DNA from: Mansonella perstans
Taxonomy: Eukaryota > Nematoda > Chromadorea > Rhabditida > Onchocercidae
NCBI GenBank assembly: GCA_037074765.1
Contig: JBAMDO010000090.1
Location: 124,001 to 188,000 of the forward strand
Direction: 5' to 3'
Length of the DNA: 64,000 bases
Shown: in pieces, positions 53,501 through 64,000 of the stretch
Position numbering within the stretch: position 1 is the stretch's first letter
Layout of the letters: every line of letters starts with the position of its first letter
Translations under genes and position numbers: made by a program
The notes under the pieces: generated by a model
What the model was told of the DNA's origin: nothing
The model's database searches: none
Seen by the model: the letters and a program-made list of their open reading frames with translations, nothing else

Positions 53501-55648
53501 CATTGAATTTAGTGATAACTTCGACTGATAATAATGTCAGTTTTGTGGCTTATGTATTGGACAAGTTTAGAAGAGTAGATATTAGCGGTGAGAATGAAAA
53601 GGAGCGGCATCGTTTGTCCTTTTCCCATAATGAGAACAATGTTATTTGTTAGTGAATAAGAAGAGAACAGAATACACGTGATAAATCTGCCAAACTTCTA
53701 CTTGTTTTCTGCCTTATCAGTACAGCAAAAAGTATGGCAAGAAATGATAGGAGGAAAAGCAGCTGACTCACATATATATATATATAAGATATATGTATAT
53801 ATAAGAGCATCCGTTGTTTATCAATAACTCCTAGAGTTTCATAATTTTGTTCAAAAAAATTGCAATTACAGTATAGCGTTAAAGTCATGGAAAGTTAAAC
53901 TGGCATTCAGTAGCTTGAAATTTTGAAATCTTTTAAAAAATATTCAGCCTAAAATAATGAATAAAACTAGCAATAATAAACATCAAATTAATTAAATTTT
54001 GCTGAATATCTTTAATGAATTTTGAGTTTAAAGAGCAAAGAGCAACCAATGTTGTTTTGTGTTTGGATCTTTTTTTTTTGAATTTAATGATATAAAATAT
54101 TGAAGTTCTTCTTGCTATTGTAATGAAGCAAACATCGCAATAATTAATTTCCTGTCTATTGCTGTCAAATCATTAATTTTTACTTTGAAATTCAAAAGAA
54201 AAAGCTTTAAAGGATGGAAAATTCTAAGAACTTTGTTGTTTTAAAGTTCGTAATAATTACTCAAAGATATGGTGAACAAATTATTGCTTTGATAATTTTT
54301 GGTAGTAGAAAAATGTTAAAAGGCCTAATCAATGAAAAATAATTGACACAATCATATATCCGATCAGGCATAAGGCTGTAAAATCTTTTGAAGTGCTTGT
54401 CGAAACAGAAGATTTTTGCGATGACACTAATTGTGTGCCATGCACGATTATTGCTACATTTTTGAAAACATTAGTTGTTAAGTGATTTAAGTCTTTCAAA
54501 ATCAGTGATACCTTTTGGTTTTTCTGTTTGCAATTTGAGATGATGATGATGATGATACTATACTTAATGAACAAAATTATAATCGACAATTTTGATCCAT
54601 TTTAGTGTTCATACAGTATGACTATTTTTTCTCTGCTTTATTTTCATTTAGCATATTTTCAGATTTCACATATATTTGCAAATGTCATTTGAGTTCAACA
54701 GTTTTCATTTAGTTTAATCAATGCAATCACACAAATAGCTGTTGATCTTGTTAACACCTGACTAATTGCCTAAACGACAACATTTCGCTATCCTTTGATG
54801 TGATTCTAAAAGCATTGCTGTAGAACTTTACAGTAAAGCAATATCACTAAGAACTGAAGATTTGCAACAATCACCAGTAATTTTTCTCCAATTTAAGGTA
54901 GTTCGGTCTTTTTCCATCTCACCCGCAAAATTCCTTTTTAGTAAATTAACAGCCGTTGTTTTGTATCTATTTCATGTTCCAATTCATGTGTATTTCATTG
55001 TTTATGCAAGTATATTTTGCTTGTATATGTATAATGCTAACAATGATTTATGTATCAATGAACAGCTTTAGCAGGTATGATGAACAAATCAACAAAAATT
55101 CAATCAATTCTAGGAAGATCAAGTGCAGATAAATGGAAATGCAAGATTCATTTCAGGCCTAAATAGTAATATCAGTGATGGTAGCTAATGATGCTTCCAG
55201 ATATTATCAATCGGTTAGTCTGTAATAGGATTTAAAGTTTCACTTATTTTCACTTAATCTTCTTATAATTGATTGAAGTCTTAAATTTAAACTTTGCGTA
55301 AAAAAAAGTGAACAGTTTTTTAAAAAAAAAAAAAATTGATAGAATTAAAAAATTAAATCACTAATCATTTACTGCTTTTATTTAATTTAGAAAAATGTCT
55401 TTGCAATTATTGACATTTGCTGAATATAAGAAAGGATATCATCATTATTCTGTCTCGGAATTCGGGATTCCATTGTTCAAACGTTTAGATACAGTCAGAA
55501 GCAATAAATTATGAAAAATTAAAGTTTTCTTCAATCATTACATCAATAAATTTTTATGTTCTGTTTGAGGGAACATTTGAGTTAGTTAAAATGTCAGTTG
55601 AAATGTTTGTTAAGAGTGAAAGAATTCTAAATATAATTGCAAGAACTC

Positions 55649-55650
<2 letters not shown>

Positions 55651-55678
<28 letters not shown>
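55651..55678. repeat. GA dinucleotide microsatellite
   Basis: An uninterrupted (GA)14 run in gene-poor DNA. It is likely to be length-polymorphic. Confidence 0.95.
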
Positions 55679-55682
<4 letters not shown>

Positions 55683-58116
55683 AATTGAAAGGATAGTTAA
55701 GAAATATGCGATGAAATTTCACACCATTGCGGACGGGTTTTTAGTAAAAACTTTTCTGTCTTCCTGAAAGAAATCAAAATATTTATGAATTTAAAATAAT
55801 CAGTCAACATGACGAAAAGAAGATTTAAATGATAAGTAAAATTCCAGTGATACATAAATATGCATAGCACAACATTTGAGAAAAAGCAAAAATATGCTCA
55901 TCCGGTTTATTAGTTCGTTCCGGAAGGATCATTCAAAGTATTTAAATTAAGAAAAAAGATTTGGTGCCTTTTCAAAGATGTATACTATGAAGAAAAAAAA
56001 ACTGAAAACTTTTTGTAGACTGATTTCAAGTGCTGAAGTGAAATTTCATACGAAATAAGGACACAATTACCTGTCATACGAATTATGGACATAACTTACC
56101 TTCGATTTAAAATATAGATCAAGAAATATCTTATAAGGGGATAAAATGAATTAATTAAAATTGTATGGTTATCCTTTGCTTTTTTCTTGTTAAAAAACAA
56201 TTTAATTAAGAAATTGTGTAAAGTTTTCATTGAGGGAATTATGGTTTTGTAGGAGAGACAGAGAAGTAAAGAATTTTTGTTATTGTGTCACATCAAATTA
56301 GTAACTAACTGAGCATCGCAAGTATTAATTCTTTCACCCATCAAACGGAGTTATTGCATATTTAACCTTCTTAAAAACAGGTTTCAATCGTAAATCGTTT
56401 ATTTAAGTCGGAAAAGCACAACGAAAAGACTGTTTAATTGAATTCTTGGAAATTTCTGGAATTTTCGAATAATTATCCTGAAACTTTTCCTGTCAAGCTA
56501 GCAACATTTAAAGCGATTCGGTTCTTCAACTTTTAAACTCTATTGTAAAATGATACCTCATTGTCATCATGTATCATTCGTATACATATCATTAAATTAA
56601 TTTTTTTCCAATTTTTTAATTAAATAGAGAATGAAATTGGAAAATGAAAAAATTCTTAAAAATATTTCATATTGGCACATATATCTCCTGAACTTTAGAA
56701 ATATAGAAAATGATTGTTTGCATTTGCTATCAAAACAAATAAACATTGTTTCTTATGACTTTTGACAAATTTATCCAAGCAGTAAGATGATCTATGACCT
56801 GAAGCTGTTCAGTTTTAAGCATTAGCCCAAAGCACAACTGTGAAAGTAGTGATTCTATACGAGATGATGGATCATAATTTATTGGAGTAAAAGAAGATGC
56901 TAACGAAGAGATTAAGAGAAAGAATGATAGTGATTGGCAGCTGGGATGAAACAAACTTGAAGTTTGGAATGTATTGGAAGTATCACTGCAGTTGAATAAT
57001 GCAACTCTTCAACCTGAAGACGTTCCCTCTTCTTTTCAAGGACGATCGATTTTTCAGATAAAGAAACGACAATTACATCAAATTTACATCTGTGACAAAA
57101 TTTCTGATGTGTGATTTTTTTATTCTTCCTCAGTATATTTTAATTCTAAAAATTATCAACTTAATTAGAATAGATACAGTATCATAGTAAATAAATCAAT
57201 GAACAAAACTACTAAGTTTACAAGTGAGCAAAAAAATGAAAAAAAAATGAAATAACTGTTATTATATACTTACATTACTATTTGACTTAAATGAGAGCAT
57301 TTTCATTTCAAGGAATCAATCATATCACATCAACATGATACACAGAAGAAGTTTAAATTTGTGATGAAATTTTTTGTGCTCAAATAATTCGAATTATTAA
57401 AGCGATAGAATTACTAAGTGATTTACCTTCGTAAATTGCATTTTTACTGTTTTAAGAGAAAGGATAGAGTGTTATAGATGACGTATGACACGTGATGTAT
57501 TTCCATCAAATTCTCGACAATCTTTGGATGCTAGCAAAACTCGATTACAAGAAATATTTGAATCTGAGATGATGCAAATAGAAATGAAGAGAGAAAAGTG
57601 CTGTATGAGCAAGAGTTATAAAAGAATTATCTTCGTCCACAGTTTGATAACAACAATGGAGATTTGCTAATCCATATTTGAACCCAATATGTATGGCACG
57701 AGAATGACAAGATAAAAGCAAATTTAGTGATTTAGATGCAAAATAAGCTACTATAACGTATTGATTATTAATGAGTGTTGTATAAAGACATCTTCAACAA
57801 CAATTTTCATTATGCATGCGTCTTTATTAAAATTGAAGATGAACTTAAAGGCAAGTGTAGTCTATAGTAAATGCAATTTAAGAGTCGATCAGAATAGAAT
57901 TTAAACTAATTTCAAATGTTTCACATGAATATCTGATCACTGATCATGGGTAATTAAACTAATCAAGACTAGAAATGAGCAATAATAAGTGAACAATTAG
58001 TAAAAATTAAAAAGCCCTGGTGAAGTGTACAACTAATGAGATATATCCAACAAAAACTGATTTCGGTTTTATTATTATATATACATATATTAATACAGTA
58101 TCAAAGTTACTATGTA

Positions 58117-61100
58117 TTACTTGTAAGCCGTAGGGTTATTATCAATCTGCGATGAGGCTATAACTTTTGCAGCTATGGTAGCTAGCAACTTTTGCTGGTC
58201 AGGATTTGGTGATATACCCGTGGGAATGCATGGAAAGGGTGAGGATGTATGCGCGCCTGATGGTACCATCAATGTTCGCGGATTAGCAACGGGAATTCGA
58301 GGTGAGAAACCTTCGGGTAAACGAGGCACAAGTGGTGGGAATGGCAGTGGTGGAGGCGGTCTGATTGGCGTTAGTCGAGGAAGTGGTGAAACACCAGGAG
58401 TTCCGAGAAATGCTGAAGGTATAAAAGGTGATCCCGGAGGTAAAAACGGTGCTCCCGGATAAGCAACTGATTGATATTCCGGTTGTGGTTGCTGGCGCTT
58501 GAACCTGAAATCTTTTTCTTTGCAAAAGTCATCTGAAATTGTTTTAAATAGCTAAAAAATCAAGAAATCTAAAAAAATCAGCTAAAAAAATCAAGCTGGA
58601 AGCCATAAGTATGCGAAACCTTATGCAGAACATAATCTTCTGCTTTAAAAATCCGTCAATTCATCTAATACCGTCTCTACAGTTTACTTTCTAATTGTTG
58701 AATAGCATCCAGCTGTCAACAGCTAATTAATTTTATATATTGTTTCACTTGTAAAAATCATAAAAACCGCTCTGTTTAAAACAGCATCACTTTTTATACC
58801 GTAATCTTTAACTAATCATTTTTCCACCCTTAATAAAAATCAAGTTATTGCTTTAAATGTCAAGTAATGCAAATGACCTTTTGCGGCGCCTAAGGAATGA
58901 TCCATTGTCAAACATATCTTCAGCTTTTGGATCTAGTGCCCAATAATTTCCTTTTCCAGGATTTCCTGGCTCTCGTGGAATTTTGACGAAACAATCGTTT
59001 AGACTTAGATTATGCCTGATTGAATTTTGCCATGCGGGAAATTTTTCTCGATAGTACTGTAAAAACCAAATTTCTTGCTATTAATTCTAAACTAAATTGT
59101 CACTTGCCGAATTATTTCCAGCTTTCCTCAAAATTGTCGGGATTTTAGAAATTGCTGAGATTGAAAATCCGAGATATGTTTATTCAGGCATAATAGTTTG
59201 CATTCTAAAAATTGAATGAACGAAATAAAGTTAAACTTATTGCAAAAAGAAAAAATATCTGCTGGCTTCCCAAATGTGAAAATCTCCAAATATCTAAGAT
59301 TCTTGGATTTCTGACAAAAATGAGCATCGATTTCTTTTTAAAAGTGAATTATCTTGCTAAAAATCCATTCCCACTGTTAGCAACTCAGTAAATCTAAAGA
59401 AGTAAAGATGAACCTGAAATCGGTTAATAATAAAGTCGCATATCTGCGACAAAGTTAACTTCTTGTCGGGACTGTTCAAAATGGCCATTGCAATCAAAGC
59501 AATGTATGAGTAAGCTGGTTTAGTTGCACCAGATTTACTTCGATTACTGCTGTGCTTATTGATATGCCTATAAAAAAATTAATTGGCTGGAAATAATTTT
59601 GTATCTAAAAATTATGCTTGCAAAACTTGTACATATTTTCATTCTTTAAATCAGATCTGTCTAGCAAAATCATTATTAGAAATATTTTCATCGCTTTGAT
59701 TTATTAAGGATTTTGAAGTTAGATTGTTTTCACTGCTAATTAGGAGAAAATTTTGTATCGATTGTTATTTATGGTACCTCGAGTCATCTTCGCACTGACC
59801 CTCATCATCTGAGCTAAAAATAAGTGGTTCGTGATATATTTCCAAACTTGAACCAGGTCGACTGGTATCTTTGGGAAAATTAGTTGACCACTTTGGCGAT
59901 GCTGAACCTTCCTGAAGTATGAAACCATTCCGACAAGATTTTTGTAAAAAAAAATACATTCAGGTTTGCTTCGTTTTGCAGCGTTTCAAATAATTCAAAT
60001 TTAAGTGAGCCAATAATTTCGAATATAGTAAATATTCTGGAAATCTATTGAATTTGTAAAAAAAACTAATTTTTTAAATTTTCCTAATTTATCAGCAAAA
60101 TTTAAGTAAAAGCTGGAAAAATGAGTGAAAAAAAGGTTACGTAAAATAATAAATATAATACAGAGATGAAGTTGCGTAATATGGAAGGAATGAGAAGAGG
60201 ACAGTAATTAAGAGGATAGAATGCATAACTTAATTCAACGATGTTAAATGATCCATAATCAATAGAGTTAGCTTAAATGTGTAAGATAATCGTTGTAAAC
60301 GGCACCGTATTGCAGCCTATTGCGTAATGGCAGTTGTTTGACACTGTTGAAACGATTACCAACTGCTAATGCGACAAATGTTAGTTTGATAGTCCAAAGC
60401 TTGGAAATGGTATTTTTTAGTGAAAGTGAAGAGAGCATAACAAATAATATATCATCTCCTTTTAGTGCCTTTTTACTGGATGACCCAAGCATTATAAATT
60501 GTGCTCAAAAACAAAAAATGAAAAAAAATAGAAACGCTTAGTTTGAAGATTAGACAGAGATTCTGTTAAACCTCTAGCAATATCAGTGTTCTCTTCACTC
60601 AAGCAAAGTTAATAATAGCAATTATTCAAAATTTTTCAAAGGTCTAAAATGTCAATTTCACAAATTCATTAAACTAAAACTTTGTGATTTCAAAAAGAAA
60701 TAAAACGAGTTTGAATTATAGAATTGAAGAGATACACAAAGTAATTAAAAAGATATTTTCAAGAAATCAATTGTTTTTTCTTCAAGAAAAACATTCTTTT
60801 ACTCTTTTCAACCAGAAAAAGATTGTTGATCAGTTAATTAATCAAAGATTAACGATAAAACATTTTTAATTTGTTCTCTTATACAAGATCGTGAAGTTAG
60901 CTTCTATTATTCAAAATTTAGGTTGATTACACTAGCATAACGATTCTCAATTATCATCATTTGACAAAATGTCAATATATTCTGAATTTAGAAAATCAGC
61001 ATAGTAATAAAATAAATTGCATATAATAGGCTTAAACAAAATTATTTATAAATAACCAATAATTGCTTACCGATCTGGAAGACCTGATGATACCCATTTT

Positions 61101-62490
61101 TTCATTATCACAAGCGTTTTTGCTGCCAGGAATTCCTTCATGGTTTCTTGATTTCGAATATCTCGTATATTTTGTGCTACAACTAGCCTGATGAGCCTAA
61201 AATATTAGGAATCAAAAATCGCAAAAATTAGCAAAAAAACCTAAAACAATTTCAAAATGTATTAAATGCTAATCACACTATACTTGCCAACAGTGCCACA
61301 GTAAGGCTTGAAATAAGTGAAAGATCAGATAAAAGACTGAAAGAAAATAAAAAAATTATGAGTAATATGAATTATATGCGACAATTTTCATGAAAGAAAT
61401 GATAATTAAACTTCCAGGAAGATAAATCTATCAACTTCTAAATAAATCTATCTAATGATCAGCGATAGGTGTGAGTATCAAGCTGAAGCGGTACGGTAGC
61501 AAATTATACTACACCAAAAGTATATGCTGATTAAGACAACATAAGTGGCTGCAGTTGCTAGTTTAGAAGACCAAGCACAAACTATCCATCACTACGATTG
61601 TACAGCAGCATTGATGATTGGATAAAAGATCTATCACCGCCCAGTATTTCCAGTCTTCGATTTTGAACCAATATTATGAATTTTTGGATTTGAGAGTATT
61701 ACATATTTTCTTAAAACTTTTCGGTCTAAATTTAAACTGGCGAATTAAGTACTGGCCATAGGATTTGCTACTAATTCTTTTTATTTTATTAGTTCAAAAA
61801 CTTGTATTAAAAACTCAGCTGATGGTTTTAAGATTTGAGTCAAAGCTATTTAATTCATAAAATGAGTCAAAGCTATTTATTTCATATGAGCTAAGAGTGC
61901 AATTCAATAAAATGATTTTATATTTTTTAAGTCCAAAATTTGCTATCAAACATACGTCGATTTCACTGTCTGTATGTTCATTTAGAGAAAAGTTATTGTC
62001 GCTTAAATGCGACAATTGTGAACTTGAACCTTGAAGAGATACTACATTGTAGTTAATACTGTTTGACGACGAACTTTCCGGTCGATCTGGACTTGCACTT
62101 GCCTGGAAATTTCGTCATCAGATTAAAAAGATAGCAATTGATCATTACCTAATTTTGAATATTTATTGAGGCTATGTTATGAAAAAAATTAATTATAACT
62201 CAGAATATTTCTTATGCTATAAAATAATAAAAGTTATATTTCCATATCTAATTTAGTCATTTTCATACATTATGCAAAATATTTTAAGATATGCTTGAAT
62301 TAGACAAACTTTTGCTTACCCTCAAAAGCTCACTGCTTGATTCTTTGCTTTTATTTGTTTTACCGATAAAGCTATCTTTGTTACGACTTTCATATGGACG
62401 TTTGCGCCCTGTAGCACTATTGTTGTCCATTTGACCACACAGTATTGATTCCATCGAGAAGCGCATCTTCGCACTCATGCATAGAATCAT
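58117..62490 (-). CDS. unc-130: FoxD-type forkhead transcription factor (UNC-130-like)
   Basis: Nuclear DNA-binding regulator of cell fate; FoxD/UNC-130 proteins often act as repressors (family knowledge). Seven exons (62320-62490, 61956-62102, 61071-61196, 59778-59911, 59414-59567, 58878-59056, 58117-58504) join in frame to 432 aa with GT-AG sites throughout. The forkhead domain spans residues about 209-304: [82 protein letters not shown]. The [16 protein letters not shown] and GNPGKGNYW stretches and the FLRRRKRFKR end point to FoxD. The N-terminus is Ser-rich with an eh1-like FSMESIL, a possible Groucho-binding motif. The C-terminus is Pro-rich and disordered. ATGs at 62490, 62477 and 62466 are all in frame or near the start; I used the first in-frame one. 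Confidence 0.95.
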
Positions 62491-64000
62491 ACGCCTAATT
62501 TTTACAAAACTTTAATTAAAAAAAATTTTTCGCATTTGATAGATAGTTTTCGATCAATGATCTCGAAGAGTACAAGATATAGAAATTGCCAACGAAAAGC
62601 AATGCTTTATGATTTTTTTTCTAAATTTTTATAGAGTTTTTGTTTTTTAATGAAAAGGAATAAAGTAAGAATGATTATCTAACAAGTTAACACTGGTAAT
62701 TTAAATGAATTCTATTGTTAAGCAAAATGAGTTTACATGCACATATTGATCAACATTCATTAAAAGTGAATGATATTTCACTTCTGAGCAATTTAATTAT
62801 TATTGGGCAAGATTAAATCAAAAGCCATGACTAATTTATTTTTTTTTTTAATTTCCATTGATTTCTGCTGAATCACTTGGTAAACAATATTGTATTATTT
62901 AATATAGCTATAAAATAACTTTGGAAATTTATAAATTTCTTAATTACATGCTCAAGAGTTTATATATATTCATTCACGATATTTACAACAATTGAAGTTA
63001 TTGGAGGAAGAAAAAGGTGTAAGTATTATTACACAAAATGGCAAAAATGAAGAGCAACTTTTTAGTTTGAAATGGCAAGAAGAGGAAGAGTGCTTTATCT
63101 CTGTGATTGGATTTATCTGATAAAGACAACTTTTTTTGTCCACTTGTTTAAACAGTGCAAACAATCATAAATAATCATTTGCTGATTTATATTACATTGC
63201 AAAAACAGCAATCGATGGCCAAAAGGGCCTTGTTAAATTGTAAGCCATCTTTCAATATTATCTTCCAATTCAAATTCTTTGTTTGTAACTTCGAGTAATC
63301 TCACCAAACCTAATCTAATTCAACCTACATTTGTTATGCTAACTGCTTTATTACTGCTCAAAATAACGCAAAAGTTCAGGATGCCTAAATCGAGATGAGA
63401 GAGGATGCAAATCAGATCGATTTACTAATAACACAAATTGTTTGTTTGCAGTTCAAATCATCTGATCGATATTATCAGCAAAATAATGAAGAAAATATAA
63501 TAATGAAGAAAATATAATCGATACCTTTTATTTATGCAAAAAACCTACAAAAATGCTGAAGTTTTTAAAGAAAATTGATGAACCTTTTTAGACAGTCATG
63601 TGAGGGAAAGTGAATATTTTATCTTATACTAATAAATTTGATTCCATTTTTAGCACCTTTAGATTATGAAAAGAAAATTTATTCGATAATGAAAGGAAGA
63701 ATCCTGCAAAATTTTCGAAATTTCTTACATTTAGCGGTATACAAATGAATAAGGAATATGCCAAAAGATCAAGAAAAATGAAAAAAGATGCGTATCAAGT
63801 TTTTCAAACATTTTGGACTAGAATTACCACAAAATTTTGTAATCAATTTGAAGCTGAACTTTTGGAATCAGGATTAAAATATCTGTAAGCGACACAAAAA
63901 AAGACTTCGCATGTGGCCCATCCTTATTCATCCTAAGTATGAGTTGGAACATTTCATGGAGCCATTTTACACTATTAACATGAATAACAAATCAGATAAC
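62491..64000. other. Upstream flank of the FoxD gene
   Basis: 1.5 kb of AT-rich sequence to the window end. ATTAG at 62495-62499 (minus strand) lies just before the ATG and could be a trans-splice acceptor. No exon or RNA gene recognised. Confidence 0.4.

Larger units (their letters stand above)
48101..58116. other. 10-kb gene-poor region
   Basis: AT-rich. It contains the broken receptor copy near 50.1-50.6 kb, a GA microsatellite and a TA run (about 53771-53800). Three coding-like scraps without splice partners are present (53043-53111 minus, 56761-57079 minus, 57485-57720 plus). I found no complete gene on either strand. Confidence 0.5.

Noticed and set aside
56730..56954. Complete small protein on the minus strand
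   Set aside because: It has no convincing start context or homologue; kept only as a coding-like scrap.
58175..58462. Gly-rich plus-strand protein
   Set aside because: It is the antisense of the Pro-rich C-terminal exon of the FoxD gene, which is supported by frame and forkhead continuity.

Overview
This is an AT-rich animal nuclear DNA window. Short exons are split by many small introns, almost all with TTTYAG-type acceptors, as is typical of nematodes. The gene set (sgt-1, a MYST acetyltransferase, PLC-gamma, a serpentine receptor, FoxD/unc-130) also fits a nematode. Gene and intron size and the low-complexity intergenic DNA suggest a parasitic, possibly filarial, clade III species, but that is inference. 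No prokaryotic, viral or organellar genes were seen. All exon models were built by hand from splice signals, reading-frame continuity and family resemblance.

Layout. 1-1.3 kb: 3' end of an unrecognised acidic protein gene (+). 2.1-2.9 kb: two minisatellites. 3.5-5.7 kb: sgt-1, a TPR co-chaperone (+). 6.3-11.0 kb: a leucine-rich-repeat protein on the minus strand, with an N-terminus that looks like an elongin-BC/Cullin-2 box. 11.0-13.2 kb: the divergent promoter interval, packed with three minisatellites and an evenly spaced CACGTG trio. 13.2-18.7 kb: a KAT6-like MYST acetyltransferase with a double PHD finger (+). 19.4-22.2 kb: an F-box/WD40 protein (+). 22.2-31.0 kb: no convincing gene. 31.1-41.2 kb: a complete phospholipase C-gamma, plc-3-like, of about 29 exons (+). 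43.9-48.1 kb: a seven-transmembrane chemoreceptor-like gene (+) whose second intron holds a decayed non-LTR retrotransposon on the opposite strand. 48.1-58.1 kb: gene-poor, containing a broken copy of the receptor's 3' part. 58.1-62.5 kb: a FoxD-type forkhead factor, unc-130-like (-). 62.5-64 kb: no gene seen.

The genes are separate housekeeping, signalling, chromatin and developmental genes; nothing suggests an operon or one shared pathway. Two are candidate ubiquitin-ligase substrate receptors (the LRR protein and the F-box/WD protein), and they flank the acetyltransferase. The best models are internally consistent: sgt-1 (338 aa), KAT6-like (678 aa), F-box/WD (383 aa), PLC-gamma (1,320 aa) and FoxD (432 aa) all keep frame across every proposed junction.

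I found no clearly new biological system. The most useful leads are the possible Cullin-2 receptor, three GC-AG introns supported by protein alignment, two candidate poison exons, a minisatellite carrying nuclear-receptor-type sites, and the duplicated and decayed receptor exons.
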